Positions 53,601 through 64,000 of a DNA stretch of 64,000 nucleotides are shown piece after piece. Origin of the DNA: Palaemon carinicauda (lineage: Eukaryota; Arthropoda; Malacostraca; Decapoda; Palaemonidae); contig NC_090725.1 in NCBI RefSeq assembly GCF_036898095.1, forward strand, positions 204,181,263 to 204,245,262, written 5' to 3'. The notes beneath the pieces are model-generated. The model searched no databases, was not told the origin of the DNA, and worked only from the letters and a program-made list of their open reading frames with translations. Positions within the stretch are counted from its first letter, which is position 1. Each line of letters opens with the position of its first letter. A program made the translations under genes and the position numbers.

Positions 53601-56600
53601 CTTCCTTTTTTCTACTTTGATTAAGAACCGATATAATATTTGCTGAATATAGATCTTTCTGTTGTCAAAAATTATCCTATAAAATTTATAATTTTAGCAA
53701 AACATTTGCCTGACGGATCTTTGGACTAGAAGACTGACAAACCTGGATAAATGGTAAAAATCCTGCTGCACTTTTAGAGCTTGAAGGTTCTTGGTTCTGG
53801 ATCAAGGAAACATTCTTCCATTTTCTGCTACTCCTCTTACACCAACAATTCTTCATTTGTCAGTAGTTGTTTGTGAGTCTTGATCTACTGCCCAAAATCA
53901 TCATCTTCCAACTCCATCTCAGGTTTGTTACTAAGGGATAACAAACTCACTCAATATGTCCCTGACTGGCTCTTCAAAACCTTTAAAATCATGCATGAAC
54001 TGTGGGAAAGGTTTATTCTATGCACTGATCACTATTACAGTACAGTATTTGCATCACTTCAGCCTAAGAGGCACTGCTTGATAAATATTGTATCCCTTTC
54101 AAACCTTCCAAATATTAATCCTGTCCTCTGCTACAGTAATATCATATTGTCTAGAGTAAGGTACACTGTAAATAGTACAGCTTGAAGATCGCTTTGATGC
54201 CTTGGTACATGGGTTGCATGAGAGAGGTGGTGTTGGTGGAAAATAAAAAAAAAACTTGCATTTGGATCCATGTTATTCAGATGCATGGAATGTTCTGGGG
54301 CATAAGCCATGTTTAACATAACCATGAGAGGAAGTTCTTTACCCTGAAATACTCCTTAGCTGCAGGTATAAAATGGCCATTGAACCATTCTTCTAAAATG
54401 GCAATGGTGACCCATGCCTTTGGATTGCCCATCCTAATAACTGGAAGCATGGACTTCAAGACGTTCTTGGGGCCTGGGGATTAAGGGCATGGAAACCTAA
54501 CAAAGGATTAGATTTAAAAGCGTTAATAACGTTAGCCCCTGCCATTAAAGTTAGTCTATTTTAGCTAAATTGCACTCTTGCATTGTTTTCACTACCTTAT
54601 AAGCAAATGAGTGATTAGGCATTCTCTTTCAAAATAATTCCATCTCATCAACACTGAAGATGAGTTACTATGCCGTCAACTTCCTCGGCCCCAACTCCAC
54701 AACCAGTTGACAAGATCTAAGAGATCCTTACTTCGATCCAACGGATGATGGAATTGTTCCAAAAGGAACAAGAGACGATGCGGGAATCACTCAGGCAGCA
54801 GCAGATACTATTGCAAGAGAGGGCGAACCGCCCCGGATCCACCAAGGGCATCACTAAGAAGCCCCTTAGAGTGTTGGATCTCCCTCACTGCTCCGAAACC
54901 AATCCCTGGAGGTATGCGGAGCATATGCCTATGATGAATGGGAAGCTATTCGTCTCGAAGTTGGGGGACAGGCTGATTGAAGACCTTGATTTCTGGCCTA
55001 ACTTTTCGACCTATCCAGACTGTTATCTGAGAATACGGGATGAACATGCAGCCCGAGAGGAAACAGTACCCAAAGAGGTCATTGTCTATGAACATGACAA
55101 GGCGCAAGCCATCCTCCTGAAAGCCTTGAAGGGAGCCGGGTACACCAACTCCAAAGTCTCAGCACTGAGCAAGAAACATCCCACCTTTCTTGTCCCTTCC
55201 TCCATCTCTTTCCCCTTTTCGGAGAAAGCACTAGACTTTGCCGTCAAAGCAGTCGATGAGGGCAAACCATGCCCAACCCTAGAGGAATGCAAACCATTCT
55301 CTCTAGTACTGCCTACCTGCGAGAAGTGGAAGGATGTCCACCTAACCTTCTCCGTCTCTAAGTTGGATCCAGAGATAGCAGGCCAACAGTTCAATGAGAA
55401 CCTTCCGAAGTTGCCAGATCATCTTCTGAGGAGGGAACAGGAGTCGAAGGAGACACTTGCGGCCTCCCTTTCTCATCAGAACTACCTGGAAATGTGTGCA
55501 GGTCAACATAATGTCCCAGAAATATTCACCTTCCTGGCTAAGTCTCACATGGGTACCCTTGTGAAAGACTTATATGCTTTCCTCAGAGCAAGGACAGCCT
55601 GCAGAGTTCGTTTTGGCCTCAGCGACCGTCAGACACGAACAAAGGAAGCTGATTACCTTGAGTATCTGGGGTAAAGACCTTTTCCCACAGGAACTGGTCC
55701 AAGAGATCATTGCTAGACCAACCACGGAGAATAGGAACCTTCTCCAAAAGTGGGGCATGAACTCAAAGAGGAAATGTTCCTCGGACGGAGGTCCCTAGCC
55801 TAAGAATAAAAAGGCATGGAGACCACGCAGACCTGCACAGCTTCCTGCCGTAACTATGACCACGATGCCTCAGACCACCTTCCAGATGGTCCCTCAACAA
55901 CTGGTAGCCCAGTCGCCAGTGTTTAACCCTAATTTTGAAAGGCAGTCGACTTCCTTTCACCCAAGTCAGAAAGTAAAGGGCCCTAAGAGAAGTTCTCCGG
56001 GAGGTAACTCCTCTTGGGGCTGAGGAGGTCGTGGTCACGGAATCAAATCCACAGGACCCCCCAAGCAATGAGGGGTTCCAGGTAGGGGGGCTAACTGCAT
56101 CACTTTCGGGATCGCTGGATCTTCGATCCCTGGGCCCACAGCCTAATCACGAATGGACTCGGGTGGAAATGGAACAGAACTCCACCCCGCTTTCCAGAAT
56201 TCTTCCAACACTCCACCCCCTTGTTAGAAGAATATAGCTCAGAGCTCTTGAACAAGATGGTAATAAGGAAAGCGAAGTCCATCAAGTTCCAGAGAAGGCT
56301 GTTTTGTGTTCCCAAGAAAGACTCAAGACAAATTCGGTCATTCTAGACTTGTCTCCACTCAACAAGTTCTGGATGCTTACTTTGCAACACATAAGGACCC
56401 TTCTGCCAAAAGGGGCGTACACGGTCTCAATACACCTAGCAGATGCTTACTGGCATCTTCCAATGAGTTGCCCTTTCTCCTCCAACCTTGTCTTCAGAGC
56501 AATGCCCTTCAGACTGAACACAGCACCAAGGATATTCACAAAGCTAGCAGACACAATTGTCCAACAGCTACGCTCCGAAGTAGTTCAAGTAGTAGCATAT

Positions 56601-59600
56601 CTAGACGATTGGCTGGTATGGGCAGCATCCAAGACTACTTGTCTGCAAGCAGCCAACAAGGTGATCCAATTCCTGGAACAGCTGGGCTTCAAGATCAATC
56701 GCAAGAAGTCTCGCCTTTCTCCAGCTCAACAGTTCCAGTGGCTAGGAACCCAATGGGACCTAGAGTCACACCACCTCTTCATTCCATCCAAGAAGAGGAG
56801 AGAAATAGCGGGATCTGTCAGGAGACTCATCCGTCACAAGAGGATATAAAGACGCCAACAGGAAAGAGTATTGGGCTCTCTCCAGTTTGCAACAGTGAAA
56901 TACCCGGTGCTAAAAGCACGTCTGAAAGGTGCATTAGGAGTCTGGAGGAAATACACATCAAACGCTCGAAGAGATCAACTAGGATTGACCCCGACCTTGT
57001 TGCGCACGCAGTTAAGGCCGTGGTCAACAGCCAAGAGCCTAGCAGGGACAATTCCCCTGCAACCACCACAACCATCAGTGGTGATGCACACGGATGCCTC
57101 CTTGGAAGGAAGGGGAGGCCATTCTCACGACAAAAAAGTGCAAGGGAATTGGTCGCACCAGTTCAAAACCTTTCATATCAACATTTCGGAAGCTATGGCA
57201 GTTTTCCTGACGTTGAAAAAACTATCCCCTCGCAGATCAATCCACATCAGATTGGTCCTGGACAACGAGGTGATAGTAAAGTGTCTAAATCGACAAGGCT
57301 TGAGATCGCCCCACATCAACCATGTGATATTAGCTGTCTTCTACCTGGCTAGGAGGAAGGGATGGCACCTATCAGCAGTTCACCTACAAGGGTTCCGCAA
57401 TGTGACAGTGGACGCTCTATCCAGGCGAAAGCCCATAGAGACAGAATGGTTCCTAGACGCAGACTCATTCTCCTTCATCTCGGAAAAAGTCCCGGAACTG
57501 CAGATTGACATCTTCGCAACGAGCGACAACAAGAAACTACCTCATTATGTAGCCCCTTATATGGCCCCTCCAGCAGAGGCGACGGACGCCATGTCCCTCG
57601 ACTGGAACAGGTGGAATCGCATTTACCTGTTTCCACCAACCAATCTCTTGCTAAGAGTCCTCGACAAGCTAAGATCCTTCAGAGGGGCAGCAGCAGTAGT
57701 GGCCCCCAGGTGGCCCAAAAGCAATTGGTTCCCTCTAGTCCTAGAGCTGAAACTGAAGCTGATCCCTCTGCCGGACCCAGTGCTATCTCAACTGGTCCAG
57801 AAGTCGACTGTCTACACTTCATCCTCGAGAACCAACAACCTACATCTCATGATTTTCTCGCCCTAGCTGCGAACAAAAAGTTTGGAATCTCGAAGGATAA
57901 AGTTGACTTCACTGAAGAGTACAAGTCAAGTTCAACTAGGAGACAATATGAATCGTCATGGAAGAAATGGGTTTCCTTTGTGAAAACAAGGAAACCGACA
58001 GAGATATCGATAGATTTCTGTCTCGCATTCTTCATATTCCTACACGAACAAGGCCTGGTCTCTACTACAATTACCTCGTGTAAATCGGCCTCGGCTAGAC
58101 CACTTCTGTACGCTTTTGAGGTGGACCTCTCTAGTGAAACCTTTAATAAGATCCCAAAAGCATGCGCTAGACTGAAGCTAGCAACCCCACCAAAGCCCAT
58201 CACGTGGTCTTTGGACAAAGTCTTGCACTATGCTTCGAACCTAAACAATGAGGATTGTACTCTAAAGGATTTAACACAGAAAGTCATTTTTCTGTTTGCA
58301 ATAGCCTCAGGGGCTAGAGTTAGTAAAATAGTGGCCTTATCTAGAAACGAAGGCCATATTCAGTTCCTAGACTCAGGAGAACTGAATCTTTTTCCTGATC
58401 CTACCTTTCTTGCCAAGAATGAGCTACCCACTAAGAGGTGGGGTCCTTGGAGAATCTGCCCACTGAAGGAAGATGCCTCTCTGTGCCCAGTATAGTGTCT
58501 TAAGGTCTATCTTCAAAGAACTTCAGACTTCAAGGGAGGACAGCTCTTCAGAGGCGAAACCTCAGAATCAAACCTATCTTTAAGACAACTGAGAGCGAAG
58601 CTCACCTACTTTATTCGCAGAGTGGATCCTGACAGTACACCCGCAGGTCACGATCCAAGGAAAGTTGCTTCTTCGTTGAACTTCTTTCAACATATGGACT
58701 TTGAAAGACTTGGCTCATACACTGGGTGGAGATCATCCAGGGTCTTCTAAAAACATTATGCGAAGCAAGTACATGAAATAAAACATTTTGTGGTGGCGAT
58801 GGGTAGTGTCATAAAACCTGTCGTCTAGTGCTGCGATGAACAGTTGACTGTTTTGGGATTTTACAGTGCATCGGGTGCATGGGTATACCTACTCTTTAGT
58901 GCAAATCACAGCGATGATTAACATACTGTTCAATATAGGTGCATATCTGACCAATAACACCAGTGCCGAGTAAACGTTTGCGTCAGTTTTTATACATTTC
59001 CGAACATCTGAACATGTCAGATGGATTTAGTTTCACATCTCCATTGAGTGCCATTATTCCGATAAGGAAATTATATATATTTTTTCTGCACAAGAAAAAT
59101 GATGTGTTGTAATGCTGGATCAGATTCATACTCTATTGTAACTACATTTGATATATTAGTTGCAAAATAAAATACTAAAACGTATTTGCGTCTTATTACT
59201 GCTGCCTCAATTACAGACTAATAAAGTATGCTGGAGTTTTATTCAATCCCTGTAAAGGGCTTATAACTTGAAATTAAGACAAAGATTTCCCAAAGAATGA
59301 ATCTTACATTCTCATGGTAAGTAAAAAAGGTAAGCTCCAAAATTTTCCCTTTTTGTTCCTACGGAAATACAAACCTTGAATTCTTATCGTCGATATCGAC
59401 ATTTTCCCTGCTGGGGGCAGGTAGCACTAAACCAGCTCCAGGCTTAGTGGAAATGACAGATCTCTGGAATTTCACATACAAGTCTAGTAGACCAAATAAG
59501 GAAATCTATTCAAGGTAGAAGGCACATACACAAACCCACAGCTAATAGTAATTTCAAGATAATTCTCAGGTATGCTTCCATCAGGACGACATGGTCCGAG

Positions 59601-62600
59601 CTCAAAAAACAGATCTTAATCAAAGTAAAAAATCTATTTTTGGGTGAGAGTGCCATGTCATCCTGATGGACCCAACCTTTTTCTGACCCCTCCCAAAATT
59701 ACTTTATTTGCAGCCTTTTCTGCTTAAGGACAAGAAAAGGAATGGCGTCGCAGTAGTAGTAGGGATGGAGGTCCACCGGGTACCTAGACCGGCACCCCCT
59801 TCTTTTGCCACTCTTCCCCCTTACATCAAAGAGTTGAATCTATTCGGGGTGAAGATTGCTATGTGTCGTATCTAGTATACGTCCCCTGATATTATGCGAC
59901 ATCCTTTACTGGATACTCGTGCCAGAAGTTAGAATCCTGGAGACCTTCGGTTTAATTCTCTGGGAGTATCACTGTAGCAAATATCCCTTCGAAAGCTACC
60001 TAAAGGAACCTTCCATTAGGACATGGCACTCTCACCCAAAAATAGATTTTTTACTTTGTTCAAAATCCGTTTTTTTTTATAATTTTTCATCCGTATGGGT
60101 TGCGTGTGATATCGACCTGCGAGACCTCAGTTCAGTGTGCGCAGCACTTGGGTGAGGATGCATTTCATCCCAGCTCTTTTCCTTGTGCTATTTCTGATAC
60201 CCTCGGGTCAAGCTCGACCCATCAATACCTAATTAAGGTAAGTTGTGTAATATCAGTTTTTATATAATTATCGAATGTGCAGTAGTGTTTAGGCGTGTAT
60301 AATAAAGGATTGTTGTAAAGTGTTTGTGAATGTCTTCTACCCCATATGTTTTCATAAAATAGTTTATAATTTTTCATGTTTTTGTAAGTTTGTACCTTTT
60401 CTTCATTTCAGGTAGAGGATTTGGCCTTATAAGGTGGTATGGTTGGCGGTCATTTTGTGAGCATATCCGACAGGTAAGCTGGCATAGCTCCATGTATTCC
60501 TCTTTTTTATAAAATTTCTGATATTTTCATGCATAGATACCATGCTCAGCAATGGATATAAGGATTTTTCTTGAAAAATTTCCTAATAGAACTCAGCAAA
60601 AAAAAAGAATAAAAATAAAATAAAAAATTTGCCCCTTTATATAACACTAAATAATATCCAAGTGCAGATTCTTTTACACATTTCTGTTGTAAGATAATAA
60701 TACAATATCCTGTAAAAATTTCAGCCACTAACTATGTCATTTACCAACCCAAAATAAATTTTGAAAAGATAGATTTTTTGGCTAAAAAAACATACTTTTT
60801 TTTCTCATTTCAAGAAACGTTCCCTTGTGGTTCCTCCCACCCCTAGATCTCAGCAAATGGTGCTCAATTATCGTAGAATAAGTGCTTAGAATAGTTTGTT
60901 TATTTCCATATTTAGATTTTAGGTGAATATTTATGTAGTCAGTTTTTTTAATACTTATTTTTTAATTTATTTATAAAAATTTTTTTGACTTAGCCGTTAT
61001 TTACTTTTTTTGAAGATTAGAATATTCTTTGATTATGTATATATTGTATGGCACCTCTGAGAGAGAGAAACATATTCATATGTCCAAGTGATAACTAACT
61101 AATAATAATAGATAAAAAACGAACTGTATGAAAACTGAGATAGGCTATAACATAGGTGGTGAAGTAATATTCATTATGAGAATGTTTCGAATAAGTTAAG
61201 AAATTATACAATAGATACTCTTTGTTATTCGTATGTGTGCATAGTCTCGATAGCAGCAGCTTGAGATCAAATGATCACGACCTAAAGGAAGAAAAAGTCA
61301 GTAATCGCTGATTGTTAAAATGTGCCTGAAATTTAAAAGAATATCATAAAAATGCTTTAATAAAACAATTAAATATCATGATTTTAATAGAAAACAAAAA
61401 TGTCTGTTAAAACTAATGGTAAGCTGATATTAAATTCCATGTTTTATTAAGGGACAGCCGCCACGATTTTTTGTGAATAATTTTACGGACAATGAAAAGT
61501 GAGTTACATGGTGTATGTGGAGGAAAACATATCGTATAATGCTGACAAGAAGCTTCATTTAATTATCCGGATAAATAACAGACAGGATTTTTTCATTATG
61601 ACATCTTTCTGATTAATTCACACACACCTAAAGGAGAATTATCAACCTTTATGAAATCACGACTGTAACAACTCACTTGAGTGTCCCTTTGTTTACTTTC
61701 ATGAACATAGTCGTTCTAAATGTTTCTATATGTTTTGTCTTTTCTATTATTCACATAAACATGTCAAAATGAATAAACACATCAAGTAATAGAAGATGTT
61801 TTCATCTTTCATAAAAAGGAAGAAAATCTAACTCAGATGCTCATGTCATATCGGGTGAAGTATCAGCCGATTCAATGGCCGAGTGGAGGGAGACAGGAGC
61901 CATAATGCAAGAATAAGTAATGGAACAGATGGAATATATAACCCTATTAGAAGGTAGGGTCATTTTAATATAAAAGTACTTTAATTTTTCATAAAGAAAA
62001 ACTAGAATTACATTATAAATATTTGGAGTCTAATATTTCGTAAACATACTTATCCTCGTATACTTAAATCAATCAACCATTATTTATTAACCAATTTTAA
62101 AAGTAACTTTGGCATTGGAGTACCAGTATTTGATATATATGTACAGTATATAAGACCATGAGGAATTACATAACAATAACATAATGATAACAATAATAAA
62201 TATAAATACTACTAATACTACTCCTATCATTAATTATTTTAAGCTCTTAAGACATATAACTCAAAATTCTCACCTCAAAAGATTACTTCTAATAGATAGT
62301 GATCAGCTGATAAAATCAAATGCACTGTTTTATGTTTGTTACTTTCCTTGACATGAATTCACATTATACTGTACAGTACTGATGTTATTAAATATAATAA
62401 TGCATTGTTAAAACCGTTATTTATTTTGGGTAAAATACAGTTCACTTGGTTAAAACATGAAAAAATTAGGGAATTGTGGTCCACAGGAGACAGACTTACC
62501 ATGTACCTGTATTCCTATGTGAGAAATTAGTTTCGTATAAAAAATTTTGGCATATGTGGCCGTTTTCATACATGAATTAATTGCGGATAACAAGAGTTGA

Positions 62601-63115
62601 CTGCACTTGTACTCTTAAAACACATTTAAACAATCAAAACCATAAACACTTACTTCTGGGCTAACGTTAGCTCATGTACAGCAGCTAAGACAGTCTTCAA
62701 ATTAGATTTTTCATCTCTCAAAACTTGAGATGCAAGCTTCTGAAGGACAAGGGCCAAGTTGTAGAGAATTACAGTGTCATGTGGTGCAACATGTCTGGCC
62801 TGTAATTAAATTTAAAAATCAAGACTTCAACAAATTACTAAATTAAAATTGGTTATATATAATCAAGTCTTGATACTAATTATAAAATTCCTAGACTGCA
62901 TAATTATCAAGGATAATTTTATTTTTACCAACCATTGATATATTTAACTTCTTCAAAATTCAAACAAACTAAAAAAATAAGTGTGGTGCTATATTTACCT
63001 TCAATAGCGTATATTTGGCTTCTTTTAACTTCATAGCTTTATAATAAGCACGGGAAAGGTAACCCAACACTTCAACATTAGGGTACTTGAAGAACTTCTT
63101 TTGACAATTCTCATA
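42117..63115 (-). CDS. Ctr9: Ctr9, RNA polymerase II PAF1-complex subunit (C-terminal part, five exons in window)
   Basis: CTR9 is the TPR scaffold of the nuclear PAF1 complex, which travels with RNA polymerase II and promotes elongation and histone H2B ubiquitination/H3K4 methylation. Five exons with consensus splice sites and matching phases (117, 146, 250, 200 and 694 bp) give 468 residues plus stop. In order: TPR repeats ([40 protein letters not shown]), the [20 protein letters not shown] coiled coil, a basic/acidic linker, and a long Ser/Arg-rich tail. Upstream TPR exons lie beyond 64000. Introns are 199, 9802, 9174 and 417 bp; the two long ones hold the transposons described here. No damage to the coding sequence was found, so the gene should be functional. 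Confidence 0.92.
43228..43427 (-). CDS. Ctr9: Ctr9 exon (linker)
   Basis: Acceptor TTTATTTTAG at 43428, donor CTGG|GTAAGT at 43227. Encodes [20 protein letters not shown], a [20 protein letters not shown] segment and [15 protein letters not shown]. Phase 0 at the start, two bases over at the end. Confidence 0.92.
43891..45178. mobile_element. Tigger-family MITE (outer copy, interrupted)
   Basis: Ends CAGTGAACCCTCG (43891) and CGAGGGTTCACTG (45178), flanked by TA. Shares the subterminal segment with the full Tigger at 11525 (TTTAAAACCTTCCCTTGTACG and complement). Without the inner copy it is about 666 bp. Contains (TA)n tracts at 43957-44005 and 44093-44147. Confidence 0.9.
44453..45072. mobile_element. 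Tigger-family MITE (inner copy, nested in 43891-45178)
   Basis: 620-bp copy with its own CAGTGAACCCTCG and CGAGGGTTCACTG ends, inserted at a TA of the outer copy with TA duplicated: the outer sequence reads CTGAATA before and TATACATGTTG after it. Confidence 0.9.
45179..46619. other. Intronic AT-rich sequence, nothing recognised
   Basis: No coding frame above background. 46470-46618 is a (TA)-rich imperfect repeat. Confidence 0.6.
46620..49620. other. GC-shifted block studded with short stem-loop words, unidentified
   Basis: Composition differs from the AT-rich intron on both sides. No long frame and no terminal repeats were found. Many perfect short inverted words with 2-7-base loops occur, for example 46693-46705 (GTGGA/TCCAC), 47342-47355 (CTCCCT/AGGGAG), 48370-48384 (GTGCC/GGCAC), 48855-48886 (TGAGGCC/GGCCTCA), 48908-48921, 48969-48983 (GTACCC/GGGTAC) and three in a row at 49036-49077. 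I do not recognise the family. Confidence 0.5.
49970..51140 (+). pseudogene. RTE-like non-LTR retrotransposon remnant (RT 3' part)
   Basis: Degenerate but readable: [30 protein letters not shown] (first catalytic Asp region), [24 protein letters not shown] text around 50455-50510 with the YADD box, then [20 protein letters not shown] and [20 protein letters not shown], ending near [15 protein letters not shown]. These are the thumb and downstream blocks of RTE-type LINE proteins. Many stops and frameshifts; 5'-truncated. Confidence 0.75.
51347..51408 (+). other. Possible plus-strand exon inside a Ctr9 intron
   Basis: A pyrimidine-rich acceptor (TTTCTTTCCTTCAATAG) and a consensus donor (GAA|GTAAGT) enclose 62 bp with an ATG in good context (AAGATCATGG at 51368) and an open frame [14 protein letters not shown] across the donor. 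No protein family recognised; it could be chance or an antisense transcript. Confidence 0.25.
52602..52851 (-). CDS. Ctr9: Ctr9 exon (last TPR and coiled coil)
   Basis: Acceptor TAATTCCAG at 52852, donor AAAAG|GTAAAT at 52601. Encodes [40 protein letters not shown] and the charged helix ending SRRQRLEEK. The first base completes the AAG codon split with the upstream exon. Confidence 0.93.
54160..54660 (-). pseudogene. Tigger transposase remnant
   Basis: On the minus strand the readable pieces are VDEMELF followed by [28 protein letters not shown], and [20 protein letters not shown], which align with the NMDET...FWKRMPSRTF, NPKAWITKMVTSNWF and ILLLMDNA regions of the Tigger at 11525. Heavily mutated and partial; more diverged than the MITE copies. 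Confidence 0.7.
54665..56070 (+). pseudogene. gag remnant of DIRS E
   Basis: Matches C gag from its linker onwards: [48 protein letters not shown], then a frame change near 55605 and [20 protein letters not shown]. In-frame stops occur early (TAA near 54718) and at 55796-55798. The Arg/Gly tail is poorly kept. Confidence 0.82.
56130..57866 (+). pseudogene. pol remnant of DIRS E
   Basis: RT motifs: [21 protein letters not shown] (first catalytic Asp changed to His), AYLDDWLVW intact. A frame change near 56330 and a TAA at 56847-56849 break it. RNase H ([42 protein letters not shown]) and the DLFAT-type block (DIFATSDN...DAMSLDW...YLFPPTN) are open in 56871-57866. Confidence 0.86.
57611..58826 (+). 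pseudogene. Recombinase remnant of DIRS E
   Basis: Starts inside the end of pol in the -1 frame, as in [29 protein letters not shown] (catalytic Arg), then stops at 58493-58495 and 58748-58750, [10 protein letters not shown] (His, Arg), YTGWRSS and KHYAKQ (Tyr). All catalytic residues are visible but two nonsense codons break the frame. Confidence 0.85.
59578..59669. repeat. Internal complementary region of DIRS E
   Basis: Begins CCATCAGGACGACATGG and ends CCATGTCATCCTGATGG, with AAATCTATTTTTGGGTGAGAG matching the reverse complement of the right terminus (60022-60060). Confidence 0.82.
60158..60237 (+). other. Possible plus-strand first coding exon or small secreted-peptide ORF
   Basis: ATG at 60158 opens 24 codons with a hydrophobic, signal-peptide-like start ([19 protein letters not shown]) and a TAA at 60230-60232, five bases before a consensus donor (AAG|GTAAGT at 60237/60238). 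Lies just outside the right end of DIRS E. No family recognised. Confidence 0.25.
60412..60473 (+). other. Possible plus-strand internal exon
   Basis: 62 bp between a good acceptor (CTTCATTTCAG) and donor (GACAG|GTAAGC), 174 bp downstream of the donor at 60237. It has stops in the frame continuing from 60158, so any transcript may be non-coding here. Confidence 0.22.
62654..62799 (-). CDS. Ctr9: Ctr9 exon (TPR)
   Basis: Acceptor TTTAATTACAG at 62800, donor CAGAA|GTAAGT at 62653. Encodes [35 protein letters not shown] and AVHELTLAQ; the last two bases plus the next exon make a Lys codon. Confidence 0.93.
62999..63115 (-). CDS. Ctr9: Ctr9 exon (TPR)
   Basis: Acceptor TTATTTTCACAG at 63116, donor TTGAAG|GTAAAT at 62998. 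39 codons, phase 0 on both sides, encoding [20 protein letters not shown] and [17 protein letters not shown], a TPR hairpin of CTR9. Earlier exons are outside the window. Confidence 0.93.
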
Positions 63116-63615
63116 CTGTGAAAATAAATATGAAATTAGGAAACAATAATGTTTAAATACTGTATGGTTTAAAGGTTGCTCATGAATGGTAGGGGTAAGG
63201 GACAGCAACAATGCCATAATATACACATGAATCAGTGTCAAAGACTCATCTCCATCAAGTTAGGAAAAGGGAGGGCCAGGAAATGGCTACTGATGATTCG
63301 CCAGGTAAAGCTATAGGCTCCCCCAAATTCCCATCCTAGGATAATAAGGTTACAGACATTACTAGAAACTATTGAGCTTGTGAAGGTCTTGAACCCCAGT
63401 CCAACATATCAGAGGGGATATTTCCAATAGGCCACAGTAAGGCAATGTGGAAATGGTGAAATTTAATACAGAAAGAGTAAGTACAGTTTACAGACCACAG
63501 CATTAAATACAAAGCATGTAACCCTTCCATGAAATTAAAGGTAAAAAATATAACAAATTTGGAGAATGATAACAGGGAAGCTACAATATGACAGTTAAAA
63601 AAAGTAGTGAGGTGT

Positions 63616-63619
<4 letters not shown>

Positions 63620-63670
<51 letters not shown>
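63620..63670. repeat. (TA)n microsatellite
   Basis: Uninterrupted TA run within the upstream Ctr9 intron. The rest of 63116-63761 shows no gene. Confidence 0.97.
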
Positions 63671-63676
<6 letters not shown>

Positions 63677-63761
63677 GTCAAACCTCTTGATAAGAAAGAA
63701 AAGGCTTACAAAATTTTCACTCGGCAAAACAAGATGCAAAGAATTTTAAACCTCGCATTAC

Positions 63762-64000
63762 AAAAAACGGATTTTGAGCAAAGTGAAAAATCTATTTATG
63801 GGTGAGATAGCCATGTCGTCCTGATGGAAGGTTCCTTTAGGTAGCCTTTCTAAGGGATATTTGCTACAGTGATACTCCCAGAGAAATAAACCGAAGGTTT
63901 CCAGAATTCTAACTCCTGGTGCGATTCATCCATAATATAACTTTAAGGATGTCGCATAAAATCAGGGGACATATTTTTTAGATACGACACATAGCAATCT
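63762..64000 (-). mobile_element. DIRS-like element F, right terminus only (family 2)
   Basis: Begins with the outer terminus AACGGATTTTGAGCAAAGTG, GGGTGAGATAGCCATG and CGTCCTGATGGAAGG, parallel to the start of C at 16961-17030. The inverted repeat continues to the edge of the window, so the body should lie beyond 64000 on the minus strand. Confidence 0.85.

Larger units (their letters stand above)
54665..60076 (+). mobile_element. DIRS-like retrotransposon E (family 2), decayed, 5'-truncated
   Basis: Begins inside gag directly after the Tigger remnant, so the left inverted repeat, leader and Cys/His part of gag are missing. It carries gag, pol and recombinase remnants in the order of C, an internal complementary region (59578-59669) and a right inverted repeat to about 60076. 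Confidence 0.88.
52852..62653 (-). other. 9.8-kb Ctr9 intron
   Basis: Holds a Tigger remnant (54160-54660), DIRS E (54665-60076) and possible plus-strand exons (60158-60473). 52941-54159 shows no gene; it begins with GTAATTTGTATTTTTCCTA, a word also at the end of DIRS A (reverse complement near 5932-5950). 60474-62653 is AT-rich with nothing recognised. Confidence 0.88.

Noticed and set aside
1..64000. Bacterial or phage defence system, operons or integrons
   Set aside because: Splice sites, DIRS, hAT, Tigger and LINE elements and Ctr9 exons show an animal nuclear genome; no operon-like gene packing was seen.
1..64000. tRNA or rRNA genes
   Set aside because: No cloverleaf with A and B boxes or rRNA core sequence was noticed on either strand; a covariance search was not possible here.

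Overview
This window is eukaryotic. Spliceosomal introns, one multi-exon host gene, abundant (GA)n/(TA)n microsatellites and several families of DIRS-like retrotransposons point to an animal genome, most probably a decapod crustacean. The taxon is inferred from repeat style and gene content only.

The only host gene recognised is the 3' half of Ctr9 (a PAF1-complex subunit) on the minus strand. Five exons (63115-62999, 62799-62654, 52851-52602, 43427-43228, 42810-42117) join in frame to give 468 C-terminal residues: TPRs, a charged coiled coil, an acidic/basic tail and an SR-type repeat tail. The gene continues beyond 64000. Its roughly 9.8-kb and 9.2-kb introns are packed with mobile DNA.

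Most of the rest is nested transposons. Seven DIRS-like (tyrosine-recombinase) elements are visible. A (107-5967, +) is decayed. B (6975-26308, -) has a spliced gag but a broken pol and a truncated recombinase. C (16960-25726, -) sits inside B; its gag, RT/RNase H and recombinase frames are all open and its inverted terminal repeats are almost identical. D (26338-28681, +) is an internally deleted derivative. G (28927-35532, -) is fairly young with two nonsense codons in pol. E (about 54665-60076, +) is decayed and 5'-truncated, inside a Ctr9 intron. F (63762-64000) is an end that runs off the window. A and G form one family; B, C, D, E and F form another. Where the right end is preserved (A, C, D, E, G) there is the DIRS layout of inverted terminal repeats plus an internal complementary region matching the two outer termini.

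DNA transposons include a 4.5-kb Tigger/pogo element inserted in the leader of B (11525-16024), a Tigger-family MITE inserted inside another copy of itself (43891-45178), a Tigger remnant (54160-54660), a 2738-bp hAT element with a perfect 8-bp target duplication (37476-40213) and a hAT remnant (5968-6945). A decayed RTE-like LINE lies at 49970-51140.

Layout: 1-41344 repeats only; 41345-42116 Ctr9 3' flank; 42117-63115 Ctr9 with transposon-filled introns; 63116-64000 a further Ctr9 intron with element F. The points most worth a second look are the intact element C, a long open -1 frame overlapping pol in five DIRS copies, a conserved short leader ORF, direct repeats flanking two DIRS copies, a stem-loop-studded block at 46.6-49.6 kb, and possible plus-strand exons inside Ctr9 introns.
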